From NCBI GenBank assembly GCA_029641185.1, contig JAPWGK010000004.1, forward strand, positions 1,240,001-1,304,000: a stretch of 64,000 nt of DNA. Reading direction: 5' to 3'. Below are positions 1 through 10,918 of the stretch, piece after piece; within the stretch, counting starts at the first letter, position 1, and each line of letters opens with the position of its first letter. Source of the DNA: Pseudofabraea citricarpa. Its lineage: Eukaryota > Ascomycota > Leotiomycetes > Helotiales > Dermateaceae. Below the pieces are notes generated by a model. The model was given only the letters and a program-made list of their open reading frames with translations. It ran no database searches and was not told the origin of the DNA. Made by a program: the position numbers and the translations under genes.

Positions 1-1495
1 CACCTACTAGTATATAGCACAGACCGGGCCAGAAAATTCCACATCAGACACTTAGGTGTCTTGTGAAAAGAGACTTCGTTCGATCCCAAAGAAGTGACGC
101 TAAAAACAATTCTCCTTCCGTCCCGTCGAACCAGTCTGTGAACCAGCACATATACCCCACCAGTTCATAAGATACGACATGCAACAAAACGTAGATCAAT
201 TTTTCGACCAACTCAAATACAATTGTGGGATCAGATCTTTTTAATTTTAAAATCGGGCGCCCCAGCTTCTTGTTTATCAGGTGGAGTCTGTGAGGCACGG
301 TGGAAACACTGTGGAGGTTGAGGTAACCTAAACGAAGTTAGTCAAGCGATCCGAGATAGCCCCTTTGGAAACAGAAAATCTCCGAAGACGCAGTGACAAC
401 TCTAATTGAAACTTTTGAAGCTTCCTATTTCGTTGTTAGGTTGTGCAATTCAGCTCGTCACCGCTACGTGTTCCGGAGGTTGTCTTGATTCGGTACCAAC
501 CTGTCTGGTTCCACCCTGTGCTCTTCCTGAAATTGAAATGGCAGATAAATAAAATCAACAAACCAACCATAGAGAGAACTGAAAACCTAGAAATCATAGT
601 ATTTCAAGGTTTCTCTGCAGCTTTTTTTTTTTTTTCGTTGTTCCAGTAACAAGCCCAAACCTTGAAATAAACTTCGAAGGATTCGTTCTATTTATGAAAA
701 TCGCATTTTTGATAATGTGCTCGCTTAATGTGTGTACAAATGCCACATGCAAACAATGGCCAAAGTTGACGAAGTAATAACTACTGGAGGCGCGAGTAAT
801 CTAAATCAAGTAGATGCTCTAAGTTCTATCAAAAAGATTGTTGGGTGATTTGAATTGAATACATAAGGCCTCTTTGGTTCGTACATCTTTGACAAATATC
901 ACATTGGATGAATCACAGCTATAGAAAACTCGGTGGCTATCCCTGTAATTTTCTCATTCACGGCTGAACTACAGAGTACTGGCAAGACATGCGGCTGATG
1001 GTATAAAGTTTAGTCTCTTTACCAGCAAAAGGGCATCTACTCACCCATGTTAGCATACATCACGTGAAAGAAAAACTATTACTGAGATTCGCGCTGATGG
1101 CTTCCACAATCTAATTTTGAAGTCTAATGAACCCGGTAAAAATATATTTGCTATCTTACAGAGGGCACTTTTGTCCCTTGGTATTTAAGTATTGAGGCAT
1201 CACGGGACTTTCGAGCGGAAGTGAGCGGGACGCCAGATTCTCGTTAGACTTCTTGGCTGCTCCTGAAGCGTATCTACTCCACATCTCGGCACCGGCTGTC
1301 GGGCGGAGTATGTGAACTCTTGCCTACGCCAACAATGATTGGAATATCTGGAGGCGTTGTAAGGTTGGAGGGCGTGGTATTCATCCTTATTGATTTTGGC
1401 ATCTCGTGATTGTGGCTCTTTTACGGTTCTCTCTCAATTCGTCATTCATTGCTTCTGCTTGTTTTGGACCTGCAAACCCGATCCATTCGTCTGTC
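1..1495. other. Gene-free stretch upstream of the GH3 gene
   Basis: No convincing coding region is visible; the open frames here are short and lack recognisable protein character. The right-hand end (about 1200-1495) is the promoter and leader of the GH3 beta-glucosidase gene and carries the 14-bp CGG-rich motif described separately. Confidence 0.6.
1293..1306 (-). promoter_or_regulatory. Candidate zinc-cluster operator upstream of the GH3 gene
   Basis: On the minus strand the site reads CCGCCCGACAGCCG, that is CGG-N4-CGG-N1-CGG on the plus strand. It ends 190 bp before the GH3 start codon. It differs by one base from each of two sites in the regulator/porter intergenic region (7037-7050 and 7066-7079). 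CGG triplets are the usual half-sites of Zn2Cys6 proteins (family knowledge); binding by the neighbouring regulator is inferred. Confidence 0.5.
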
Positions 1496-4252
1496 ATGCT
1501 TATTCAAGATCAGCCAAAGGACGTGCCGGATGTATTGATGGAGGACATAGATAAGATCATTGAAACAGCCTCTATCGACGAGAAACTCTCATTATTATCA
1601 GGTACGCCAACTACTCTCTCTTAGCTAGCAACAACTTATATTTACAAAATCTTCCAGGGAAGGATTTTTGGCACACAGCTCCAATCCCAAGGTTCAATGT
1701 GCGTTCAATCAGATGTTCTGATGGTCCCAATGGAGTAAGAGGGTCAAGGTTCTTCAACAGTGTTCCTGCTGTCTGTCTTCCATGCGGTACTGGATTAGGA
1801 GCCACGTGGAACAAAGAGCTGCTTTATACAGCAGGCGTACTTCTCTCCGATGAATGCACTGCAAAAGGAGCTCACGTGTGGCTCGGTCCAACCGTGAATA
1901 TCCAACGTTCTCCGCTCAATGGTCGCGGGTTTGAAGGATATTCAGAGGATCCGCATCTTAGTGGGATGCTTGCTGCGAGCATCATCAATGGAGTGCAGTC
2001 TGGCGGCACGATGGCAACTTTGAAGCATTTCGCCGCAAATGACCAGGAGACGGCTAAGATGTTTATTGATGTCCGGATTTCGGACAGAGCGTTAAGAGAA
2101 ATTCATCTCATGCCATTTCAACTAGCACTCAAACATGCAAAGCCAGAAGCTGTCATGTCTTCTTACAACAAACTTCAAGGAGAGTACTGTTCGGAGAGCA
2201 CAAAGCTTTTGAAGAATATTCTGCGTGACGAATGGGGGTTTAAGGGATTGATCATGAGCGACTGGTAAGAAAACTTCCTTTCTCTAAAGTATGGATTCGC
2301 TGAAATTGTCGTAGGTATGGGACTTATTCTACAGAAGGTGCATTGTTAGCTGGTGTTGATCTTGAGATGCCGGGCAAAACCCGCTTCAGAAGTATACCAG
2401 CGCTTTTGGAATCTGTTGCATCTGGAAAATTGCAAAAACAAACATTAGATAACTCTGCAAGAAGCGTGTTGAAATTCGTTAAGAAAGCTTCCATGAAAAC
2501 AGTAGCAAAAGAAGAGAGTACCCGAGACGTCATTCAAGATCGGTTACTCAATCGGCAATTAGCATATGAAAGCATAGTGCTGCTGAAGAATGAAGAAAAT
2601 ATCCTTCCCTTACAACCCGATTGCGGAGATATTGCAATCATCGGACCTAATGCAAAATTCGCAGCAGCCTGTGGAGGAGGAAGTGCTAGTCTACGCCCAT
2701 ATTATACATCTTCTGCCTTCGAGGGCATTTCCAGCCACATATCACCTCAAACAACTGTGCACTACGAAGTTGGTGCTTACGGTCATATTTTGTTGCCTAT
2801 ATTTCATCGCGGTAATGTTATCAACGAGAGCGAGATTCCTGGAGCCACGATCGAATTCTTTCACGAGCCTTGCACAGACCAGAACAGATTGGCTTTTGAC
2901 AAGGTAGACATACACGAAACTGCTTTTCAATTGATGGACTACAACCACTCAGCAGTGAGAGAAGTATTTTACATATCAATGCGCGCTTTCTTTGTACCAG
3001 AGCAAACTGGAATATACGAATTTGGTCTGGCGTCGTACGGAACTTCAAATTTATACATTAACGACCAACTCGTCATCGATAACTCTACGGTGCAGTCATC
3101 TGGTGGTATGTTCTTTGGGAAAGGCTCTACTGAAGTTCGCGCAACCTTCCCAATGGAAAGGGGCGTAAGATACTGCTTGAGAGTCGAAGGTGGAAGTGCA
3201 GCAACATCAAAAGTGAATGGGGGCTCAAAGATTCCTCTTCCCGGTGGAGCATGCCGTCTTGGAGGTTGTCTCCAGATCGATCCGCGCGAGAGCATTCAAA
3301 GAGCAGTGGAGCTAGCGAAGAAGTGTAAATACACCATAGTCGTTGCAGGGCTCAGTGTAAGTATATTGTTTTACTTGAAGAAGAAAAATCGCTCCCAAGC
3401 GTTATTTGTGGTATACTAACTCTCTCAGGGGGACTATGAGAAAGAAGGCCAAGACAGGAAATCAATGGACCTTCCGCCTGGAGTAGACGATCTGATCAGC
3501 GCAGTATTAGCGGCCCGGCCTAACGCAATTATCGTGACACAAGCCGGATCACCTGTAACTATGCCATGGGCTTCTAAAGCAAAAGCAATCCTTCACTCCT
3601 GGTATGGTGGGAACGAGTCCGGCAACGGACTTGCAGATGTGTTATTTGGCACTGTAAATCCGAGTGGCAAGCTACCCATCAGCTTCCCCAAGAAATTACA
3701 AGATAATCCAACTTTCTTGTACTTTGGAAATGATAATGGTAGCGTGCATTATGCCGAGGATATCTTTGTTGGGTACAGATATTACGAGTCAAAGCAGATC
3801 GATGTACAATTTCCGTTCGGGTAAGTGATATTTTTCATTCGCAGGTCATTTGCGTTGCTAATGAGGTCAATAGCCACGGGCTCTCATACACAACGTTTAA
3901 TCTTAGTAAATTGGTTGTATCACCCACCGTGGCAGCGGTCTTGATCAAGAATACTGGAGAGCGAGCTGGTGCTGAGGTATTGCAATTATTTATTGCTTCG
4001 TCAGATCCTTACAGTTCAAGATTCAAACGACCAGCGCGGGAACTGAAGGGGTTTGAAAAGGTTTTCTTGGAACCAGGAGAGGAGAAGACTGTTAATATTT
4101 CACTAGATAAGTACAGTGTTGCGTGCTGGGATGAGATCAAGGGAGCATGGGTTTGTGAGAGGGGCTCTTATACCATCAGTATTGTTGCGGGTAAGGGTTC
4201 TTTAGAGGCGAAGTTGATACTTGAAGAGGACATTTACTGGACTGGGCTGTAA
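1496..4252 (+). CDS. Glycoside hydrolase family 3 beta-glucosidase with PA14 insert, intracellular
   Basis: Five exons: 1496-1601, 1658-2264, 2315-3356, 3429-3820, 3874-4252; 841 residues. The GH3 N-terminal barrel holds the nucleophile motif GLIMSDW, so Asp237 is the likely catalytic nucleophile. The KHFAANDQE motif is also present. A PA14 domain lies at about 400-545, inserted in the second GH3 domain as in fungal BGL enzymes of this type, and a fibronectin III-like domain closes the protein (about 740-835). I chose the ATG at 1496; no signal peptide follows it, so the enzyme is probably cytosolic and would act on imported beta-glucosides. The exact substrate cannot be read from sequence. 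It converges tail to tail with the double zinc-cluster regulator (109 bp between stops), next to a sugar porter. A CGG-rich motif sits 190 bp upstream. Confidence 0.93.
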
Positions 4253-4361
4253 ACTATCAATATTCAGAAAAGATTTCAATCTAGTACATCAGGTTATACA
4301 TTTCATGTTTATGAATCCACAAGGACAAATGAATTTGATTCTTTCCCCAGCTATTTTTTGT

Positions 4362-6911
4362 TCATGCTTGTGGGTTATAAAAGCCCTGCGCGAGATCCTC
4401 CGTCGCCGCCCAACTATTCTGCATGCCCAAATACGGATCTGAGAACTGGGCGAACTGATCATCGCTGCCAAACATCTGATATGGTTCCATCATCAAAGCC
4501 ATATCATAATCCAATTCCACGGATTGTGTTTGAATCATTCCTTGGCTCGAGCCCGAATCGTGCTGAAACATGGATGGACCCGACAAATCTTGATCAAGCC
4601 GACTAGCTTCCGGTGTCATGTTTTGAAGATATGGACTTGCAACATTCTCCAATTCTGTGTTGGGAATGTCACCTTCTGCTTCATTGTTATCGATCTTCTG
4701 CAACTCATCGAGAAAGCTATGCTCAGAGTACACGGGACGTGGTGGAGAGCGAATGTGTGCTGCGCCAGAGTCCGATGGCGTTTGGGCATTTATTTGCATT
4801 CTCGATCGGTCCACTGCGTCAGCATGTATTCTGTATACTGTCAGCACTCTTGTTTCTGAAAATGTTTGGCCAAAGATACCTTTGGGGGCTAGATGGTGAT
4901 TGAGATTGGCTCGCATCACGAATTAGCTTGTTAATGTTGTCCCGCTGCATCAGTCAGAAGCTGGACAAATTTGGTTGGATTATACTCATACCATAAGCTT
5001 TGAAGTAGGATATAACTGGGAAGATCTCTTTAATATATCTGAACATGCTTGGATCTTGGTTATCAGATCGTTCATTGAAAGGGTACTTGGTGCAAGTCGA
5101 CCCAGGTGCCATATGATCCGAGCAGATTGAAACGCACACATTGCCAAAGCTGAGTCGGACACAAATATATCTCCACCCAGATTGATGATACTAGTAAATA
5201 TATTTGAGGTCGCAATGGCATGCTCTAATGCGCTGCGTCGACACTTCGCTGCAAAATCTGCAGGAAGCAATTCTAGAACATCAACTGACAATGCCTCCCG
5301 ATATCCTGGAATTGCAAATCTATAGAGATCACAAAAGCACTGATGCCACCACAGATGCAGCATTATAAATCCGGTTCTTTGAGGAGTATGTGCTCGAAAG
5401 TAAAGATTTCTCTCGTCAAACTTATACATAGCTGGGCGTAACTGATCGACTTGTTGTAGCTCTTGGTCAATTTCATCGAGATCTTTATGTATTTCGTTAG
5501 ATACTTCATTCGCATCTAGCATACGGTATGTAAGTCTGTGAAATATTAGTCATAATAAAGTAAATCGCTAGTTTTGTACGCACTGTAGAACTCTCACTCG
5601 TAATTCCAAACCACGGACAAGGTGTGCCATGAGCCCTCCAGTAAGAGGAACGTGTGATAGAATGTTAGTGTCTAACATTTCTGTCTCGCCCGGTATATCA
5701 AGAGCGAATGAAGTTTCGTGGCACGGTAGTTGGATGTGCATTGCTTCTTTGCTACACAACGAGAAAGCGGTGCGGCCGTTGGCCCAGAATGAGTTTAAGA
5801 TGAATATTGACCACATGATCCTCCTTCGGCGCTCTTGCGCAACAAATGTCAATCGCCTCTCTTCATAGTTGAGCCTTAACGCGAAGGCAAATCGAGCCAC
5901 AAGAGCAGACAGCGCCATCATGTTCCCAAACTTGCGGCATGCTGTACGATCAAAAAGTACGATTATTAAGGCCTCGATAGTAGATATTGTCGGATTGGCA
6001 AAATGGCGCAGAATTTGTGCTTCAGCCTGGTCTATCCAGAGTTCTGCATGGTGTTTATGGCCTGCTTGTGTCGGCAGAAATCGAGCGGCAGCACCACATA
6101 CAGCCTGGAGTAAAATTGGACTATGGGAGCCATTTGCCCAATTTTGAAGGAAAATTGCTCGGTGCAAAAAGCTGTATCCCGGTATAGGATAGATGAATTC
6201 GAAAAATGCATCAATGTGCTTCTCGATTATCATCTTTGCAGGATTGATTTCTCTAAGACGACTTAGTACCTAGTCTACACGCAGAAAGTTTTGTATACTT
6301 CTTGAGTTTTGCTGCATCGGCATTTGGCAGATGCGTTTCGTCGCCTTCCAGAATACCTCCGACCATAGATACATCTTTAGGAGTAGGAATAGTCGGAGAG
6401 ATACTATTCTCTAGGCTCTCACTTCTTGTTGGCGATATAGTAGCGGGATTTTCAGTCTGTTGGCCAGTTGCTGCCCGTCTTTGAAGTGTTTTCGCATTTG
6501 ACACTTTGTATTCACAGAGAAAACCTCGTTGGCGGCACCTTTGACATGATGGTAGCTCTGCCGTACATTTAGCTTTTTGCCTGTGGCACTGAATACAGGC
6601 CCGTCGTGATCTTCTTCTCTCGATACCCTGAGCTTCGCTTTCATGTTGCTGCAATGTTGTACTTTGATCGTTGATTTGATTACTTGTTTCCAGAAACGAG
6701 CACGGAAATTGAAGTCTTCTGCAGTTCTCACAGCCATGAACGTCCCCATCACATCGTACCTGTAGTTGGAATTTATTTTAGCATTAGAAAGCAAAATTCT
6801 TGCGTGATTAACTTCAGACATAGAATTGAGTACCTTACGGTTTCGGCAATGAAAGCAGATCCTGGCGGCTCGGCTGCCTCTGATTGTGACTGGGCTGGAG
6901 GGATCAGACAT
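4362..6911 (-). CDS. Transcription factor with two tandem Zn2Cys6 clusters and a fungal regulatory domain
   Basis: Six exons on the minus strand: 6911-6834, 6759-6299, 6252-5584, 5535-4992, 4944-4880, 4830-4362; 761 residues. Two complete binuclear zinc clusters lie in the first 110 residues: Cys19-Cys46 and Cys81-Cys108. Each has the exact spacing C-x2-C-x6-C-x6-C-x2-C-x6-C, separated by a Gln/Ser/Thr-rich linker. Intron 1 falls inside the first cluster, directly after RNRK, a common intron position in this family. From about residue 180 the EKHIDAFFEF stretch begins a fungal transcription-factor homology region. The tail is acidic and rich in Gln, Asp and Met. The first intron joins a good ICFHCRNRK exon to VRCDGDVHGC, so the first cluster is not an artefact. 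The gene shares a 538-bp divergent promoter with the sugar porter and is probably the local regulator (inference). Confidence 0.9.
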
Positions 6912-7036
6912 GGTCACACAGAATCTCTTAGGGATAGTCGCAGCATCTAGAACGCATACACGTCTCGATTCGTATTCCCGGGGTCTTTTTTCGCGGAGAC
7001 GGCCAGCACAAGAAGTGAGAAGGTGATGATTTGACT

Positions 7037-7050
7037 CCGCCCGACAACCG
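7037..7050 (+). promoter_or_regulatory. Candidate zinc-cluster operator, copy A
   Basis: Sequence CCGCCCGACAACCG, with CCG triplets at positions 1, 5 and 12 of the motif. It lies 126 bp upstream of the regulator ATG. It has one mismatch to the copy upstream of the GH3 gene at 1293-1306. Confidence 0.5.
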
Positions 7051-7065
7051 TAGTACATTATGAAC

Positions 7066-7079
7066 CCGCCCGAGAGCCG
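7066..7079 (+). promoter_or_regulatory. Candidate zinc-cluster operator, copy B
   Basis: Sequence CCGCCCGAGAGCCG, the same triplet spacing as copy A and in the same orientation, 29 bp away. It has one mismatch to the GH3-upstream copy and two to copy A. Confidence 0.5.
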
Positions 7080-7289
7080 AGATTGGGGTGCCAAGTTCAA
7101 GCTAGTCCTCAAAGAAGGTCAAATCTCTCCACATTTCTCCGCTCTTCATGCTCTCCATGCGTATTTCTCTCCAGAGTGGCGGGGAAAAGTCAACTGTGGC
7201 AAGCCATTTTACCATCAGAATGGTAGTATCTAGGCTGAATGGCGGCGTTCAGGGGACAGGCTCCAAATGCTAGTTATCGACATTCTTGT

Positions 7290-7300
7290 CGGGATTTCCG
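7290..7300. promoter_or_regulatory. CGG-N5-CCG inverted repeat upstream of the sugar porter
   Basis: The 11-bp site CGGGATTTCCG is a two-triplet inverted repeat with a 5-bp spacer, a typical layout for a dimeric Zn2Cys6 protein. It lies 150 bp before the porter ATG. A single such short site may be chance. Confidence 0.3.
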
Positions 7301-7449
7301 CTACGCAAATATAAAGTAGAACAACAACCCTTCAATAGGATCCATGTCATCGCTCTTTACGATCATATCCTTTTCAGCTCAAGATTTGGCTGCAGCTTCA
7401 CTTTCAAACAGTTTCGGCCAGACCATATAATCTTCATCTAGCCGACATC

Positions 7450-9288
7450 ATGGCACCAAACAGGATTTTAATACACTTTAACAAGCCATTGGCTATGTCT
7501 TTTGCACTTATTGCCTTTTCGACCTTTAATTATGGCTTTGACAACTCTGGATTCACAACTACGCAGGCAATGGTTGCATTCCAGCGTCAGTTCGGCGAAA
7601 TAAATCCTACAACAGGGAAATACTACCTGCCACCGTCTTGGCTTTCGCTATTCAATAGTCTGAATTACATTGGATTTGGAGCAGGTATGTTCTGGTATGC
7701 TGAGTAAATGCAGCCAGAAATATCGTTAAAATTCATCTAGGTGTTCTCATCGGAAGTCTTGTGAGCGCTCGATTCGGTCGCCGTTGGTGTATGTTCTCGA
7801 TGAGTCTTTTTGCTCTGGTTGCTGCCACCATTGCGGTTACGTCCACAACAAAAGAACAGATCATGGCTGCTCGAATCTTGAATTGTACGTTTACTACGAG
7901 TTCTCCAGTTTCAAGTACTAACAGTTTACTAAGACGTCTATGTCGGCATGGAACTTGCAGTTGTGCCTGTTTTCCAATCTGAAATTGTTCCTGCTCCGAT
8001 CAGAGGTTTTGCTGTGGGATCGTACCAATTCAGTTTGATGGTAAGTTTTTATTCCTCCATTCATAGATAACCTCTTAACGTTGTTACAGTTTGGAGGCCT
8101 GATCGTAAATTCGGTTTGTCGAGGAACAAGTAAAATGGAAAGCAACGCGGCTTGGAGAATTCCAATTGGACTCTTTTATGTTATTCCAAGCATTGTCGCA
8201 TCTCTTGTTTGGTTTATCCCAGAGGTAAGAAGCCATGAACTCTTTTGATTCTACTCAAGCTCACATTTCTATACAGTCTCCACGTTGGCTGTTGACACGC
8301 GACCGAAACGAAGAAGCTTATGCCTCCTTGAAGAAGCTCAGACATGGGACACTCACCGATGCTGAGATTGACGAAGAATTCAAGGCGCTTCAGTTTGCTT
8401 TGGGGCAGGAAGTAGAACAAGGAAAATTTATTGAACTATTTCAAGGAATCAATAAGAAGCGAACGGCAGTCGTTGTTGCCATGAACTTCTTCCAACAAGC
8501 TACTGGACAAGCCTTCGCTTCGACTTATGGTGCAATCTTTATCAGAGATATTGGCACTGTCAATCCTTTCACTATGACTCTCATCAATTCTGGTATCAAC
8601 CTTACAATGGTGGCAGTTGGTCTCTATCTCAACGATCGAGTTGGTCGTCGGTACGTGCTTGACCACTTCGTCGCTCGATATCAACAGCTAACAAGAATTT
8701 AGGCCACTCTTGATGATCGGAGCAACGATTCAGATTGCTGCAATCTTTACAATGGGCGCATTGGGTACAATCAACGATCCCTCTTTCGCAGTCAAGAGTT
8801 CTATTGTCGCCATGCTTTCAATTTTTGCCGGTGGTTTTGTATTCGCTTGGGCACCTCTCACATATGTGGTAACGACAGAAATCCCTGCTCTGCGCCTGCG
8901 AGATGCTTCCCAGCGTACTGCATCCATGGTCAATGTCGTAGTCAGGTTTGTTTTCCCACTTATATTTTCAGGCTCAAGAAAGCTAATTGTGTTCATAAGC
9001 TTCCTTGTCAATTTCAGCATCCCCTACCTTCTCTACAAGCCATACGCAGCTCTAGGATCTCGTGTCGGCTTCATATTTGGTGCAATCGCCACATTGGCTT
9101 TCGTATTCACCTACTTCTGCGTACCAGAATGTAAGGGCAAATCACTCGAGCAAATTGACAGGATGTTCAACGAGAGAGTTCCGTTACGCCGCTTTGGAAT
9201 GTACAAAGCGGAAGATATTGCTGAGGACACACCACCACAGGAGAAGAATGCAGCTGCTATTTCTGTGCACTATGAAGAAAAGGTTTAG
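7450..9288 (+). CDS. MFS sugar porter
   Basis: Seven exons: 7450-7684, 7741-7884, 7934-8040, 8090-8224, 8277-8650, 8703-8945, 9000-9288; 508 residues, usual for fungal sugar porters. Sugar-porter signatures are visible: FGRR after helix 2, the PESPRWLL motif before the central loop, DRVGRRPL after helix 8, and PECKGKSLEQID after helix 12. It is a proton-coupled or facilitative sugar importer of the plasma membrane by family; the sugar is unknown, but the adjacent signal-less GH3 suggests a beta-linked disaccharide or glucoside. The sixth intron (8946-8999) is 54 nt with no stop, so its retention would insert 18 residues in frame; the spliced version (VVVSFLVNFS) reads as a normal helix. It shares a promoter with the double zinc-cluster regulator. 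Confidence 0.92.
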
Positions 9289-9752
9289 TGACAGACAATA
9301 TTGAACTTATAGACCTAATATACAAAGAGCCTTGTGCAGCAGATACTCCATAACATCCTTCCCATGCTACAACCATTGTGATTGAAAAAGCTAAGCGATC
9401 AGAGGAACATTGATGATGGAGATAATTACATTAGGACTAGCTTTGGTTTAATTGCTATTCCAGAACTTCAACTAGGTTTCAGATACTTCATGTCGAGTCT
9501 CAAAGGATTCACTTATTTCATTCACTTCACGGATATCATAATGTCTTCAGGACGATGGATTCAGCTTTCGAGAGCTACGATCAGTTTTAAAGAGCCCGAA
9601 AAAAGTAAAAGCCATGCACACATGCCCCTGCCTGTCCTATTTGCTCAAGCCACCGAGGATCTTGCATATCCGCCAGCCATTATCCCAGAGCAGAAAATCA
9701 TTCCTCCACAGCCAGAATAAGCTTCTGCATATCCATCCCTGATATCCAACCA
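9289..9752. other. Tail-to-tail spacer
   Basis: This stretch separates the 3' ends of the sugar porter and the small unknown gene. One open frame without an ATG start is present but lacks protein character. I see 3' untranslated sequence only. Confidence 0.5.
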
Positions 9753-10146
9753 CTAATTCGCATTGGCGTTCTCACCCTCAGCTTCATGAATAACCGAGCT
9801 AAAGCGGAAGTTATCCCGGGAAGCCTTTAGGTAGACGAGTCTCTCATCCAACGCTCTGATGTTGTCATCATACTCGGCGTACACCAGGCTATCGGCGCTG
9901 TACTGCATTTGATCGACGGCAAGTTGGTACACAGTGTCTTCGATGTAGAGTATATACTGGTTGATGTTCATGAATTCTTCGTACTCTTCCTCGGCACTCT
10001 TTTGTCGCTGGGGGTTGGCTTGGAATGATCTGCGGATTTGGTCAGCAAGTATAGAATGGGAGAGTAGATAACAAAACTTACTGGGCATTCAGTTGTGCAG
10101 CGCGCTGTCCTGATGCAGAGCCGGAGGCGGCTTGGTTGTAAGACAT
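9753..10146 (-). CDS. Small conserved-looking protein of unknown function
   Basis: Two exons: 10146-10082 and 10029-9753, with a 52-nt GTAAGT...CGCAG intron; 113 residues. The N-terminus is rich in Ala, Ser and Gln (MSYNQAASGSASGQRAAQLN). It is followed by an acidic, Tyr-rich helical region (about 35-95) that looks able to form a short coiled coil. No signal peptide, membrane segment or catalytic motif is visible. I do not recognise the family. A clean ATG, consensus splice sites and helical pattern support a real gene. Confidence 0.65.
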
Positions 10147-10747
10147 GGTGTTTCGATCTTATGCAGATGTGTAGTTGTAGTTGGTTATCTACAAAGCGTG
10201 ATGTGAAAACGTCGCGACGGAATTCTTAAAACGACGTGTTAGGATTTTGTAAGATAACACGTGAGTTGAACAGTTTGTAGACAAACAAGTCACACGAAAG
10301 TATCTATACAAGGCATCTTCTTTATCTTAAGACAACAAATATTAAGCAAGAGTAAACCTATAGCTTTCGTATATGAAATCTTTGACATGACATCTCCCCC
10401 AACTCCCCCTCTCCTCAAAAATCATTTGTTACAGATAACTGGTGTTTTATATAAGAATTTTCGTGCAAAAGAAGCCTTTTAAACCCAGACCTAGTACTTG
10501 CATTAATCACCTGTCCAAATAGGTAGCTAGTATACAGTAAATGCCTGTCTGCGAAACACCTCACCAAATTATTCAAAGTATAAATATCCTGTATATCTCG
10601 ACTTTCCTCCTTATACAGTCCGTCCTTCAGATTTTGAATCTCTCATCCTCCTTTACCACTGCCTTGTTGTCCGTCGAAGCCTGATTGTCATCGCTTAACT
10701 CGTCGCTAATGGCAGTCGTCCTCGGCGCCGTGTCGATCGAAACAGAA

Positions 10748-10918
10748 TTACTCTAGCCCGTCCTTGAGAGTATGGAGTTCAGAATCTGTACTCTGGATAA
10801 CTTCATCGAAGTCATTGCAGCTTCCACAACCGATATCGACTTCGAGTTGGGCAAGGGCGTACTTTCTTTCGATGAGCCAAAGAATTCGAACGTTGACGGG
10901 GTCCAGTCTTGCTATTTC
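10748..10918 (-). pseudogene. Possible C-terminal fragment of an unrecognised protein
   Basis: Read on the minus strand, this stretch is open for about 57 codons to a TAA at 10750-10748. It has protein-like composition, for example RLDPVNVRILWLIERKYALA followed by an acidic helical tail. A plausible acceptor (AATAG) lies at its upstream edge, but I could not assemble a convincing upstream exon because stops appear in all nearby frames. It may be a gene remnant, a poorly resolved real gene, or chance. Confidence 0.25.

Larger units (their letters stand above)
6912..7449. promoter_or_regulatory. Divergent promoter between the double zinc-cluster regulator and the sugar porter
   Basis: This 538-bp region has no coding potential. 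It contains two direct copies of a 14-bp CGG-type motif (7037-7050 and 7066-7079, 29 bp apart start to start) and a CGG-N5-CCG inverted repeat at 7290-7300, 150 bp before the porter ATG. Confidence 0.6.

Noticed and set aside
6257..6284. A 28-nt intron in the double zinc-cluster regulator
   Set aside because: Too short. Using the donor GTATAC at 6298 gives a 46-nt intron and the better reading AAKLKKEINPAK.
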